Assembly: GCA_015058655.1 (NCBI GenBank)
Contig: SVBX01000002.1
Location: 124,001-188,000, forward strand
Source of the DNA: Pseudoselenomonas ruminantium
Lineage (GTDB): Bacteria > Bacillota > Negativicutes > Selenomonadales > Selenomonadaceae
Reading direction: 5' to 3'
DNA: 64,000 nt
The position numbers were made by a program, and so were the translations under genes. Below the pieces are notes generated by a model. That model worked only from the letters and a program-made list of their open reading frames with translations, did not search any database and was not told where the DNA came from. Below, in pieces: positions 1 to 8,704 of this stretch. The stretch's first letter is position 1. The number at the start of each line of letters is the position of its first letter.

Positions 1-1
1 C

Positions 2-1636
2 GAGGATATTTTCGCATTGGTGGAACGGAAGGCCAGGAGGTTAGGCCTGCTGGCAGAGGAAGCATCATTTGTCAGGCAGCGTCAGTCGGCAGAGAGGGAA
101 CTATATCTGCGTGGCCAGCCACGCATACAAGACATTTACAGTCTGCTGGTGAAGCGGGGAGCGCTGGACGAAATTCAGGCTGACAAGCTCATGGAAATGG
201 AACTGCAAGCCGAAATTGAGCATATCCTGCCCAGGCAGAGTATGTTGTCGATGCTGATGTACGCGAAAGAAGCCGGTAAGACAGTCTGCTGTACTTCGGA
301 TATGTATCTGCCAAGTGCAATTCTGGCAAGAATATTACGCCGGTGCCAGATAGAAGCAGATGAAATCCTGGTTTCGTGTGAGCATGGCTGTCACAAGGGA
401 AACGGCTTGTTTGACATTTTGAAGGGGCATTATCCTGGCCAGAGGATATTTCATATCGGGGACAATGAGGATGCAGATATCAGGAGCGCCCAGCGCTATG
501 GCATAGCAGAGACTTTTCCTGTGCACAGCGCCATGAAGATGCTGGAGGATTCACCGGCAGCAGAAATGCTGAAGTGTGTGAAAGGTTTGGAAGACCACTT
601 GGAAGCTGGCAGGTTCATGGCAAAGTATTTGCAAGATCCCTTCCTGTTTGAGCGCACAGAAGGAAAGCTGGAAATCAGCTCTTCTTATGATATGGGCTAT
701 GATTTTCTGGAGCCCATGATGGAGGCTTTTTTGCAGTGGCTGGTAGAGCGCTGCAAAGACCAAAAGATAGATATGCTGCTGCTGGGAGCCAGGGACGGCT
801 GGATGATGACCAGATTGCTGGACATATACAGCCAGAGACACGAACTGCTCTTTGAATACCGATATATACCTGCTTCACGCACGGCCTGTACCGTGGCAGG
901 AGTGAGAACGGCAGAAGATGTGGAGTTTGCCGCCTCACAGGCCTTTTCGGGGACAGCTGAGGAAATGCTGGAGAAGCGCTTCTTGCTGTCGGAGGAAGAA
1001 CTTTTGCCCAGAGGAGGCAAGGAGGATAAGGCATATATTCTCAGTCATCAGGACATTATTCTGGAGAAGGCAAAGAGACATAGAAGAAATTACCTTGAAT
1101 TACTGGAATCTATGGGGATCAATGCAGGGCAGAAAAAAGCCTATTTTGATTTTGTCTCTTCAGGAAGTTGCCAGCTCTGGCTGGAAAAGATCTTGGGAGA
1201 GAAGTTGCAAGGGTATTGCTATGCTCGTTTTGTTCTGCCGGGAAAAGAGCAGCTGGATATGGAAGCTTTCCTGACAGAAGTATTCCCCATGCAGGGAGAC
1301 ACAGGCTGCCATGTACTGGAAAACTATCTCTTTGTGGAGTCATTGATATCAGCAACAGAGCCGTTCTTGCTGAAGGTGGGAGAGAAGGGGAGTCTGGGAT
1401 ATGATAAGGAGAAAAGAAGTCAGAAAAGCTTGGAGTGGATAAAATTTGTTCAACAGGGACTCGAGAACAGATTTATGGAAGAGTTAGAGAAGGGGGGGAC
1501 CATTTTGTCTGGTCAATTGGCAGACTTCATTGCAGGGATGATGCAAAAAAAATATGTATTCCTAGCGGATGAAAATATGGAGGCAGATAAGCTTTTAGAT
1601 GAGTTCTGCAATAGGGAATTTTCTATGTGGATATGA
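2..1636 (+). CDS. HAD-superfamily hydrolase-like surface-glycan protein (5' partial)
   Basis: The frame is open from base 2, so the true start lies upstream of the window; the first in-frame start codon (TTG at 17) is probably internal. The first part resembles the large HAD-type proteins of polysaccharide clusters (COG5610-like): CCTSDMYLP fits HAD motif II and HIGDNEDADIRSA fits the motif IV acidic region. The motif I aspartates would lie upstream and cannot be seen. About 340 further residues include a second alpha/beta region (LLLGARDGWMM). Substrate is unknown. It precedes the GT9-like genes in the same direction, so a role in glycan assembly is inferred from context. A G7 run near 1492 is in frame. 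Confidence 0.7.
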   Translation, partial: EDIFALVERKARRLGLLAEEASFVRQRQSAERELYLRGQPRIQDIYSLLVKRGALDEIQADKLMEMELQAEIEHILPRQSMLSMLMYAKEAGKTVCCTSDMYLPSAILARILRRCQIEADEILVSCEHGCHKGNGLFDILKGHYPGQRIFHIGDNEDADIRSAQRYGIAETFPVHSAMKMLEDSPAAEMLKCVKGLEDHLEAGRFMAKYLQDPFLFERTEGKLEISSSYDMGYDFLEPMMEAFLQWLVERCKDQKIDMLLLGARDGWMMTRLLDIYSQRHELLFEYRYIPASRTACTVAGVRTAEDVEFAASQAFSGTAEEMLEKRFLLSEEELLPRGGKEDKAYILSHQDIILEKAKRHRRNYLELLESMGINAGQKKAYFDFVSSGSCQLWLEKILGEKLQGYCYARFVLPGKEQLDMEAFLTEVFPMQGDTGCHVLENYLFVESLISATEPFLLKVGEKGSLGYDKEKRSQKSLEWIKFVQQGLENRFMEELEKGGTILSGQLADFIAGMMQKKYVFLADENMEADKLLDEFCNREFSMWI

Positions 1637-1672
1637 TGTGAAGAGAAATGTATATATAAAGAGTTTTATAAA

Positions 1673-3142
1673 TTGGATGTGTGTGTATTGGAAAAAAGAA
1701 TAGGATTTTATCATGTTTTTCCTTTTCAAAAAATAACGAAAGGGGAAAGGATTATTATATGGGGAATGGGAGAAGTTGGACGCCATTACTTGAAGCAAAT
1801 AGAACTGACTAAGTATTGCAAAGTACTTTTTGCTGTTGATAAAAAGCCTACTATGGAACGCATTGGTGAGGTGAAGGTTTATTCTCCTGATAAGATAAAA
1901 CATTGCTACAACGATACAACCATTGTTATAGCTAATGGAAATTCAGGGATAGTCAGATCAATCAAAAAAGAGCTTAGAAAATGGAATATTCGAGAAGAAC
2001 GAATTGTATGGGATGATTTGATTTGTGAGTCAGATTTATTCACTGCTCCGCTTCGGCTGTCACATAAACTTGAGTTACCAGATGATAAAGTTAATGTTGG
2101 TTTTTTGGTAAGAGGTGGCTTAGGTGACTACTGTGTACATGCAAATTATATACACAAGTTGATAGAAAGATATCAGGATGGCATCATGCAGGTAGATGTC
2201 TATGTTAGGAATGGTTGGGCTTCAGCTAAGGCAGTATTTGGCAATAGTGAAGCTATACATGCCCTGAGATTGGAAGAGGGATATCAGGAAGGATTTAGGG
2301 AATATGATCTTTTTATAGATTTGAGCAGATATCCAGACATACAGTACAAAAACTGGCCCAAAATAGCAGAACTTGCACCTGAACTGTTGGAGTATGTTTC
2401 TTTGTGTGAACGTTTTAGGGATGAATATAATCGGTTTTATAAATATGCGGGAATTCTGGATGGACAATCTGCAAAATTTGAGATAGTACAAGGAAGAAAA
2501 AGAATTCAGCAACCTGATGTCTATGGATTTTTGGGAATTACGGAAGAATATGAGTATGAGGTAAGTATAGAACGAGATGAGGACAGTTATTTAGAAAAGT
2601 CAGGGATTCTAAAGAAGAAATATATACTATTTCATAGAGGTAATGATACCAGACACGACAAGGACTGTGTGAAATTGTGGCCTAAGGCATATTATGATAT
2701 ATTGGCAGGTATGATGAAAGAAAAATGGCCTGATGTTATGCTGATACAAATTGGTGTATCTCCTGAACGTTGTCCAGAAATGGAAAATATGGATCTAAAT
2801 TTAGTAGGGCGAACTTCCTTGGAAGATATAAAACTTTTATTAAAGAACGCTTTGCTTCATGTTGATGGTGAAGGTGGCTTTGCTCATTTGCGCCATGCGT
2901 TACATGGTGGTAAATCTGTAATCTTGTTTGGCCCTACATCTAGAGACTTTTATGGTTATAGCGAAAATATAAACATTTTGGGAGAAGGTTGTGCGACTTG
3001 GTGTGAATGGACTTGTCATGATTGGTTTGAGCATTGTTCCAGAGGTGCAGGGACACCGCCGTGTATGGCCTCTATTGCACCTGAAATGGTTTTTGAATGT
3101 ATAGATCGCTATTTAAGGGAGAGTGAAGCGGCCCATGAATAA
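1673..3142 (+). CDS. GT9-like glycosyltransferase with N-terminal Rossmann module
   Basis: Residues about 18-115 form a Rossmann-like module (IIIWGMGEVG at 27-36). From about 140 onward it resembles GT9 (ADP-heptose:LPS heptosyltransferase fold): RGGLGDY at 147-153, HRGND at 321, and HVDGEGGFAHLRHALHGG followed by ILFGPT near 396-422. The C-terminus has a cysteine-rich stretch (C440, C444, C448, C455, C464) shared with the paralogues in this cluster. Start is uncertain: TTG 1673 or GTG 1679, neither with a strong Shine-Dalgarno. DNA is visibly AT-rich compared with the cluster after 8.7 kb. Donor and acceptor sugars cannot be predicted; the protein could also be a non-catalytic GT9 relative. 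Confidence 0.75.
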   Translation: MDVCVLEKRIGFYHVFPFQKITKGERIIIWGMGEVGRHYLKQIELTKYCKVLFAVDKKPTMERIGEVKVYSPDKIKHCYNDTTIVIANGNSGIVRSIKKELRKWNIREERIVWDDLICESDLFTAPLRLSHKLELPDDKVNVGFLVRGGLGDYCVHANYIHKLIERYQDGIMQVDVYVRNGWASAKAVFGNSEAIHALRLEEGYQEGFREYDLFIDLSRYPDIQYKNWPKIAELAPELLEYVSLCERFRDEYNRFYKYAGILDGQSAKFEIVQGRKRIQQPDVYGFLGITEEYEYEVSIERDEDSYLEKSGILKKKYILFHRGNDTRHDKDCVKLWPKAYYDILAGMMKEKWPDVMLIQIGVSPERCPEMENMDLNLVGRTSLEDIKLLLKNALLHVDGEGGFAHLRHALHGGKSVILFGPTSRDFYGYSENINILGEGCATWCEWTCHDWFEHCSRGAGTPPCMASIAPEMVFECIDRYLRESEAAHE

Positions 3143-4199
3143 GAAATTGTCCGTGGGATTTCGTCTCAATGGTGGAATCGGTACATATATTGCAGAATTG
3201 AATTTTATCAAACACTTTTATGATAAATTTGCTGATAATGTACTTATAACTATTTATGGATCTACCATAGAGGAAGTAAATGACGGCTTGATGTATGGTC
3301 AAGATTTTATTCATTCCTATTATGAAAGACGTTATTACGAAAAAGATAAATATGATTTAGCTATAGATATTAATTGGTTTCCTAAAATAGAGAAAATTGA
3401 TTGGAAAAAAATAGAGCAGGTACCAGAGCTTTTTAATGTTGTAGAGGCGTGGCAGGCATTTGCAGATAATCACTATACATCTATCTATGCTTCAGGCAAC
3501 CCAATTTATGAGTCTAATATCTATACTTATGCTACGGTTAATGGAAAGAATCGATTGGATGTCATGGACATAGACGGACTTTTGGGTATAGGTCGCTATT
3601 TAAGATTCGCATTGAAGGTTTCTGATGATGCGGAAGATATTTTGCGAAACTTTGGTTTGCTTGGGAAGAAATATATAACTATTAATTCAGGGGTTAATGC
3701 GGCCAATAAAACACGACAGTCACCCAAACAATGGCCTATAGAAAATTATATAAAATTTTGCAGGATGATGAAGAAAAAGTATCCCGACATTGTATTGGTA
3801 CAACTGGGAGAAAGTGCTGGAAGTTTAGCATTGCCTGGAGTTGATAGCTGCCTTCTGGATAAGACTGATTTTGAAGAACTTAAAGTAATACTGAAAAATT
3901 CATGTATCCATGTTGATGGTGATTGTGGGATGGTACATATACGCAAGGCCTTACATACAAGACCATCAATCGTACTGTTCGGTCAAACTCCGGCAAGCAT
4001 ACATGGTTATGATGATGATATTGTTCTGACAGCTTCGGTTTGTAAGGAAAATTGTGCTAAGGTGTTTGCCGCCTGGAAAAGAAAGTGTTTGCGGGGAGAT
4101 GTACCTACCTGCATGGCTGCAATTACGCCTGAAATGGTGATGGAAAATATTGTTAAATATTTCACAAATTCTCAGGGGGGGGGCAACATTCTTCCGTAA
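3135..4199 (+). CDS. GT9-like glycosyltransferase, ends at a G9 tract
   Basis: ATG at 3135 overlaps the previous stop by 8 bases and has GGGAGAG upstream. The protein (354 residues) begins VGFRLNGGIGTY, the N-terminal GT9 glycine loop, and later has INSGVNAANKTRQSPKQWP, HVDGDCGMVHIRKALH and VLFGQTP. A cysteine pattern near the end (C-x4-C, CLRG, PTCM) matches its paralogues. The frame stops 16 bases after a run of nine G (4175-4183). With eight G it would read straight into the downstream ParB-like ORF, giving the same domain order as the intact paralogue at 10039-11853. The sequenced form is therefore either a truncated phase state or a frameshift. AT-rich like its upstream neighbour. Confidence 0.75.
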   Translation: MNKKLSVGFRLNGGIGTYIAELNFIKHFYDKFADNVLITIYGSTIEEVNDGLMYGQDFIHSYYERRYYEKDKYDLAIDINWFPKIEKIDWKKIEQVPELFNVVEAWQAFADNHYTSIYASGNPIYESNIYTYATVNGKNRLDVMDIDGLLGIGRYLRFALKVSDDAEDILRNFGLLGKKYITINSGVNAANKTRQSPKQWPIENYIKFCRMMKKKYPDIVLVQLGESAGSLALPGVDSCLLDKTDFEELKVILKNSCIHVDGDCGMVHIRKALHTRPSIVLFGQTPASIHGYDDDIVLTASVCKENCAKVFAAWKRKCLRGDVPTCMAAITPEMVMENIVKYFTNSQGGGNILP

Positions 4200-4668
4200 T
4201 TATATAAATTCAAAAAATACTGAAATCTTATCTATACCGGGTATTTCTCTAGATCCTTCATGGTATGAGAAATGGTTTAAGCAAACGAAAATATATGCAT
4301 ATACACTAGCGAGAGTGGCATTGAGGGATTTGCGCTGTGCAAAGTTATTCCCAAAAGGTTATGAACTGGTTTCGTTAGATGCAATGCCGGCCTATAACTA
4401 CATGATGGGGAATCGGGAGAGTTACTATGATTACATGAATTTGAATGACATCTATAATCCGGGACATGAACATTCTGTTGAGAGATTGAAAAAACTTATT
4501 ATGAATTTGAATGATGAGGGATACGATGCAACTCGGGTATTAGTGGTGAATGGGAAAAATTTAATATTTGATGGAGTACATAGGGCATGTTGGTTGCTGG
4601 CGAAATACGGAGCAGATTATGAAGTGCCTGTTCTGAGAATTTATGGTGATTTTGAAATTTGGGAATGA
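4150..4668 (+). CDS. ParB/sulfiredoxin-like module, probably the out-of-frame 3' half of the preceding GT9 gene
   Basis: The frame has only a TTG at 4150, inside the preceding gene, and no convincing ribosome-binding site. Residues from about 60 onward align by eye to the middle domain of the protein at 10039-11853: AMPAYNYMMGNRESYYDYMNL corresponds to ETPAYRFLTGDREAYVSYLSL, and LIFDGVHRACWLLAKYG corresponds to ILDGQHRAAWLMSKDS. The DGxHRxxW motif is typical of the ParB/sulfiredoxin fold. Loss of one G (or gain of two) in the tract at 4175-4183 would fuse it to the GT9 domain. As sequenced it is probably poorly translated. Function unknown. Confidence 0.55.
   Translation: MLNISQILRGGATFFRNYINSKNTEILSIPGISLDPSWYEKWFKQTKIYAYTLARVALRDLRCAKLFPKGYELVSLDAMPAYNYMMGNRESYYDYMNLNDIYNPGHEHSVERLKKLIMNLNDEGYDATRVLVVNGKNLIFDGVHRACWLLAKYGADYEVPVLRIYGDFEIWE
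4175..4183 (+). repeat. G9 homopolymer at a frame junction (candidate phase-variation tract)
   Basis: Nine consecutive G lie between the GT9 frame (codons at positions divisible by 3) and the ParB-like frame (offset +1). G8 or G11 would give one continuous gene of about 510 codons; G9 ends the product at 4199. Slipped-strand mispairing at such tracts is an established ON/OFF mechanism for surface-structure genes. A homopolymer base-calling error is the main alternative. Confidence 0.7.
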
Positions 4669-4710
4669 ATTTAGGAGGATGGAAGATGGATATTCACGAA
4701 ATGCGAGTTC

Positions 4711-5370
4711 ATGAAAATTCTGATCAGCTCTGGGGGGGGGTACACCTATGCGCAGACAGGAGATGATTTACTAATCTTAAATCTTTTCAAAAATCTCGGC
4801 ATGAATAAGTTTTCTTATATTGATGTTGGGGCTCATCATCCCTATAACATTAGCAATACCGCGTTGATGTATGAGCGAGGTTGTCGTGGGGTGAATGTAG
4901 AGGCCAACCCTAATTTGATAGAGAATTTCAAAACGGCAAGGCCTGAGGATATAAATCTTAATTTTGGTGTTGCTGCCAAGGAGGGCGAGATGCCCTTTTA
5001 TATGATAGATGATTGGAGTGGCAGGAATACTTTTGACCGTAGGTCTGCTGAAGATTTTGTTAAAAACAACCCACAGTTTACAATTAGAAAAATCATGTCT
5101 ATACCTGTGGTGAGATTGGAATGGATAATACAGGAATACTGCAAGGGAATTTGGCCTGATTTCATGAGTATCGATATCGAGAGTCTGGATTACGAAGTTT
5201 TGAAAAGCCTTGATTTGAAGGACAATGGTCCTAAGATTATTGATGTAGAAGAAAAAGGTGAACATGTCATTAAGATGATGCGTGAGCAGGGATATGAATT
5301 CTGTCTCAACACTGGCAATGCTATTTATATCCGCAAGGAATGTAAGGAGAAGGCTATGTTGGGGCATTAG
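4711..5370 (+). CDS. FkbM-family methyltransferase, frame broken near the start by a G9 tract
   Basis: The protein has the FkbM-type SAM-methyltransferase core: YIDVGAHHPYNISNTALMYE, GVNVEANPNLIENF and DFMSIDIESLDYEVLKSLD. The best start is ATG 4686, preceded by TTAGGAGG, but that frame runs into G9 at 4732-4740 and stops at a TAA near 4771. With G8 it would continue as DQLWGGYTYAQTGDD into this frame. ATG 4711 is in frame but lacks a ribosome-binding site, so expression as sequenced would be weak or absent. Likely O-methylates a glycan or a related acceptor; the substrate is unknown. AT-rich DNA. Confidence 0.75.
   Translation: MKILISSGGGYTYAQTGDDLLILNLFKNLGMNKFSYIDVGAHHPYNISNTALMYERGCRGVNVEANPNLIENFKTARPEDINLNFGVAAKEGEMPFYMIDDWSGRNTFDRRSAEDFVKNNPQFTIRKIMSIPVVRLEWIIQEYCKGIWPDFMSIDIESLDYEVLKSLDLKDNGPKIIDVEEKGEHVIKMMREQGYEFCLNTGNAIYIRKECKEKAMLGH
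4732..4740 (+). repeat. G9 homopolymer near the start of the FkbM gene (candidate phase-variation tract)
   Basis: Nine G follow codon 15 of the frame that begins at the well-preceded ATG 4686. The upstream frame requires 8 or 11 G to join the FkbM frame, so the sequenced state is predicted OFF. The placement resembles classical translational phase-variation tracts near the 5' end of methyltransferase and glycosyltransferase genes. Confidence 0.7.
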
Positions 5371-5392
5371 ATTAAAAGTGGAGGTATAACAC

Positions 5393-6370
5393 ATGGAAGA
5401 TGAAGTCAAAGTATTGAAAAGTCGCATCGAGAACCTTGAGAAAAGGCTATCATGGATGGAGAACCGTTACAACAATGAATTGGAATTCAGGCAGTTGGGG
5501 GGGAGGATCGATTTCCGATTGATCCGGTTGGAGATGCTGTCCTATTACCACAACAAGGGACGTTATTGGCAACTGGATGAGACACAGAGAAGATTGTTGG
5601 ATGATGTAGAAGATAATCTCTTGAAAAATCAGGGTAGGCATTTCTTTAAGGAGCGTTATTTTGAGGAGCCAGTCAGCATGTCTCCTCAGCACAATCCTAT
5701 TGTTATTGAAGAAAAAGATGGTTTATTCTATTGGTCTATTCGGGGGGGGCAGGTGTTCCTGTCAAAAGAACGGAAGCATGCTGAACAAATTGCCGGAGGT
5801 TTGTATAGAGAATTTTTCCAGCCTAGCCCGCATAATTACTTTGACTTGGAAACTGGCTTTACTGTTGACAGCATACCTGAGGGGGCTGTCGTGGCTGATG
5901 TTGGGTCTGCAGAGGGATTGTTTGGCATGCTTCTGGTGCAAAAGGCAAAGAAGGTTTACCTTTTTGAGAATTCCAGTTACTGGATGCCAATGTTGGAGAA
6001 GACCTATGCTCCTTACAAGGATAAGGTGGAGATTGTGCAGGGGACAGTAGGAGACGGGGCTGGAGACATCCGCCTGGATGATTTCTTCCGTGACAGGGAG
6101 AAGCCTACGCTGGTAAAAATGGATGTAGAGGGGTATGAAGCCTCGGTGCTGCGTGGCATGAGAGGACTTATTTCTTCCCCGGATATGATGACTATGCTGA
6201 TTTGCACATATCATCGCCAGGAGGATTGGCCCCATTTCTATGATTTGCTGAAGGATAATTTCGAGATAACTTCATCGCCGGGATATTACTGGCATATGCC
6301 GGACCCGATGCCGCCCTTTTTCCGTCACGGGGTTATGCGGGCGGTGAAGAAAGCAGGAGTGGAGGAATAA
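5393..6370 (+). CDS. FkbM-family methyltransferase with N-terminal coiled coil
   Basis: ATG 5393 follows GTGGAGG. Residues 1-30 (MEDEVKVLKSRIENLEKRLSWMENRYNNELE) look like a short coiled coil. The SAM-binding core is VVADVGSAEGLFGMLLVQKAKKVYLFE near 163-190, with LVKMDVEGYEASVLRGM near 238, the FkbM signature. It contains G7 at 5497-5503 and G8 at 5742-5749; both are compatible with the full 325-residue frame, so this copy is predicted ON. It sits 22 bases after the other FkbM gene and 4 bases before the next gene, consistent with one operon. Probably methylates a glycan; acceptor unknown. Confidence 0.8.
   Translation: MEDEVKVLKSRIENLEKRLSWMENRYNNELEFRQLGGRIDFRLIRLEMLSYYHNKGRYWQLDETQRRLLDDVEDNLLKNQGRHFFKERYFEEPVSMSPQHNPIVIEEKDGLFYWSIRGGQVFLSKERKHAEQIAGGLYREFFQPSPHNYFDLETGFTVDSIPEGAVVADVGSAEGLFGMLLVQKAKKVYLFENSSYWMPMLEKTYAPYKDKVEIVQGTVGDGAGDIRLDDFFRDREKPTLVKMDVEGYEASVLRGMRGLISSPDMMTMLICTYHRQEDWPHFYDLLKDNFEITSSPGYYWHMPDPMPPFFRHGVMRAVKKAGVEE
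5742..5749 (+). repeat. G8 homopolymer inside an intact FkbM gene
   Basis: Eight G lie in codons of SIRGGQVFL and the frame is kept. Any one-base change would truncate the methyltransferase before its SAM-binding core. A shorter G7 run lies at 5497-5503 in the same gene. Together they make this gene a further candidate contingency locus, here in the ON state. Confidence 0.55.
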
Positions 6371-6374
6371 GTAC

Positions 6375-7577
6375 ATGAGCATGGCATGCTTGGAAGGAAA
6401 TGAGTTTTATTTCCAGGACGATAATGGAAATAGGATAGCATTATTCTCTTTAGAGGAAGTATCTGAGGAAAACAAGGGATTGCCGCTGGATATCCTGATG
6501 GCTGCTGAGGGACATTTCCGAAGGAAAGCATTTCTGCAGGTGCTCCTTTCAGGCCTGCGAAGTTTGGGGGATAAAGGAGAGCAGGCCTTGGGGGAGTCTC
6601 TGGTCTTACTCTCTATGGCAAGATATCTTAACAGAACCGGAGGTGCGGGGGACTTCCTTTTGCTGGGAGAATGTGAATCTTCTCCTTTTGCTATGGCGTT
6701 GTCAAAGGTCATGGAATGTTTTTCTCTTGACAGCCGCCTGTACTGTCTTGGCGAGGGAAAGGGCAGGGAATCTGGTAGGAGCTCCCTGATTTCTCTGCCA
6801 CAGGAACTCAGTACGCTGAATTTGCCGGTGGGAAGATTCGGCGGAGTGATATTGTCTGATGGTACCAGTGGCTTACCCAACGATGTGCTGAGCAAGGCCT
6901 TCTTTGCGACAAATGCTGGTGGGATAGTCTGTTGCCTGTCTGCCAATAGGGAGTTACACGAAAGCTTTTTGGCTTGCTGCCCTGAGGCGAAGATTTATCG
7001 ATTAGGCGGGGATATTACCCTGTACTGGCAGACAGTTTCAGAGGATTTTGCAGCAGTAAGGTATAAAGCGGCGTATCCGGGCCTTGCCATGTGCCCGGAG
7101 AATGCAAAAACACAGCCGAGCAGGAAAAAGACGGTGCTTTTCATGCCATATGCTTTCAGTCAATGGGAGAAAATGAAGCCTCTGTATGAGCAACTAATGA
7201 GCGAGAAGGATAGTTGCACGGCTTTGGTTATGCCCGTGCCCTATGGGGAGAAGGACGAAAAAGGAACTGTGGTCAAGGTGCATTATGAGGGAGATTTTTT
7301 CTCCCAAGAGTGTGATGTACTGGACTACCGCGGAGTGGATATTGCTGCACTTCATCCAGATGTAATTGTGCTGGATCATGCCTATGACAGAAGTGATGCC
7401 AGGTTTGAGGTGGATGATTTCCATTTTGCTGAAAGGCTTTGCCATGTGGCAGACAAAATTGTATGTTTATCTGAAGTGGACGGCATAACAGAGTGTTTGC
7501 GGGGGGGGGGGCACTCTCGGAGGATTCCCAGAATGGAGGCCTATTGTCCTTTATGGAGGAGCAACCTGGCAGGCTGA
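6375..7577 (+). CDS. CDP-glycerol-glycerophosphotransferase-like protein, frame changes at a G11 tract
   Basis: ATG 6375 follows GGAGTGGAGG. The first ~240 residues have no family I recognise; VGRFGGVILSDGTSG looks like an alpha/beta core. Residues ~250-375 (VLFMPYAFSQWEKMKPLYEQL, VMPVPYGEKDEKGT, LDYRGVDIAALHPDVIVLDHAYD) match the N-terminal half of the CDP-glycerol-glycerophosphotransferase-like protein at 15149-16465. At codon ~376 the frame enters G11 (7501-7511), after which the last ~25 residues (HSRRIPRMEAYCPLWRSNLAG) look like out-of-frame translation. With G10 the frame would continue through a Rossmann module into the WcbI-like domain ending at 8691, giving a protein of about 770 residues. 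Confidence 0.65.
   Translation: MSMACLEGNEFYFQDDNGNRIALFSLEEVSEENKGLPLDILMAAEGHFRRKAFLQVLLSGLRSLGDKGEQALGESLVLLSMARYLNRTGGAGDFLLLGECESSPFAMALSKVMECFSLDSRLYCLGEGKGRESGRSSLISLPQELSTLNLPVGRFGGVILSDGTSGLPNDVLSKAFFATNAGGIVCCLSANRELHESFLACCPEAKIYRLGGDITLYWQTVSEDFAAVRYKAAYPGLAMCPENAKTQPSRKKTVLFMPYAFSQWEKMKPLYEQLMSEKDSCTALVMPVPYGEKDEKGTVVKVHYEGDFFSQECDVLDYRGVDIAALHPDVIVLDHAYDRSDARFEVDDFHFAERLCHVADKIVCLSEVDGITECLRGGGHSRRIPRMEAYCPLWRSNLAG
7501..7511 (+). repeat. G11 homopolymer joining two protein modules (candidate phase-variation tract)
   Basis: Eleven G, the longest homopolymer I saw. The upstream frame (LSEVDGITECL) and the downstream frame (TLGGFPEWRPIVLYGGATW) are joined by G10 or G13. The downstream frame has no start codon before GTG 7666 although it is open from 7489, which supports the view that it is normally translated as a continuation. 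By eye the DNA downstream is more AT-rich than upstream, so the tract also marks a compositional boundary. Confidence 0.75.
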
Positions 7578-7665
7578 GAAGTTCTGTTATCAATTTGGCG
7601 GTATTGATGCTATTTCTTATTTTGCTAACAAAGAATCTGGAGGAGAGTTTCATGGCAGAAAAATT

Positions 7666-8691
7666 GTGGCACTGAATGATATATCTGATATAAAGAAATG
7701 TCTTGTTCTAGCAGCCACGACCTGGGGAGAGTATATAAGACTAAAAGACGAATTGGCAAAGCAAGGGCTGAAAGAGTTCGATAATTTTTTCTACTGGGAA
7801 GCCTATATAAAGAAAATTGCAGTTGTTCATGCAAACTGTTATGGATCTGCCTATATGGAATTCCTTAAGAAAAGCCAAGACTTTGCAGGAGAATACTTCT
7901 TATACCCTTTGCCGGCTATACATATGAATATGGCAGGAAGACTGGATGAGGCACTACTGAAAAATTGTGACTTGTTTATCCATCAAGACATCCGTAAGGA
8001 TAACCGCTATGGTTATTACTTCTCGGATGAATATATATTGCCAAGGTTGAATAAAGATTGCAAGCGGTTAGTTGTGCCTAATCTAGTACCGTTCACGGAA
8101 GTAATTTTTCCGAAGAGTTTTGTCACAGGAGCACCGCGTATTAATTTGCATGGTGCTACTCAAGATGTTTTGTTTGCTGGAAATCGTATCTTGGACGAAG
8201 CTTTTCAAAGTGGTAAAGATTTAGAAGGAATCATGGCAGAGTTCTTGGATGTTAATATTGTGTCTGAGAAGGAAAAACAGCAGGTTAGGGACCATTTTGA
8301 TGAAAAAATGGAATCCTTGAGGAAAAGAGAGGAAAAATGGGATGTTAAGATACGAGATTATATCTTGGAGAATTATCAGGAATATAAATTATTCACGGAT
8401 TTATCCCATCCAAGCCTTAAACTCATGAGTGAAATCTGCCGTAGAATAGGGAAAACTTTAGGGTTGAGAGATGTATTAGAAATCCAGTTGGACAGTGACT
8501 ATGAAATGGTTGAAATGTATGTTATGCCCTGGGTGAAAGACGCACTGGGATTAAAATTTTCTGAGAAGTATGTGCGTAGCAATAATCGACTCAATTTGCC
8601 AAATCGTAACAAGTTGGGAGATGGACGGATGGGCTTGCGAGAGTATATTCGCGAATATGTATATTGGAAGTTTGGTAAATTTTTAGATTGA
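7666..8691 (+). CDS. WcbI-like polysaccharide biosynthesis protein, probably the 3' part of a fusion gene
   Basis: Residues 52-120 contain VVHANCYGSAYMEFL (55-60 HANCYG) and LFIHQDIRKDNRYG (QDIR at 107-110), which fit the WcbI family of capsule-type acetyltransferase-like proteins. The open frame extends back to 7489 and encodes a Rossmann-like module (PIVLYGGATWQAEKFCYQFGG, then YFANKESGGEFHGRKIVAL) before GTG 7666; this is only expressed if the G tract at 7501 allows read-through. GTG 7666 has no clear ribosome-binding site. The C-terminal ~150 residues are charged and unassigned. DNA is AT-rich relative to both flanks. Catalytic activity is unproven for this family. Confidence 0.65.
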   Translation: MALNDISDIKKCLVLAATTWGEYIRLKDELAKQGLKEFDNFFYWEAYIKKIAVVHANCYGSAYMEFLKKSQDFAGEYFLYPLPAIHMNMAGRLDEALLKNCDLFIHQDIRKDNRYGYYFSDEYILPRLNKDCKRLVVPNLVPFTEVIFPKSFVTGAPRINLHGATQDVLFAGNRILDEAFQSGKDLEGIMAEFLDVNIVSEKEKQQVRDHFDEKMESLRKREEKWDVKIRDYILENYQEYKLFTDLSHPSLKLMSEICRRIGKTLGLRDVLEIQLDSDYEMVEMYVMPWVKDALGLKFSEKYVRSNNRLNLPNRNKLGDGRMGLREYIREYVYWKFGKFLD

Positions 8692-8704
8692 TTTTGAGGC
8701 GGCT

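Noticed and set aside
1492-1498. G7 run in the first gene as a phase-variation tract
   Set aside because: Seven G is below the length that usually varies, and the frame is intact; similar G6-G7 runs occur in many GC-rich genes of the window (for example near 10827 and 47261).
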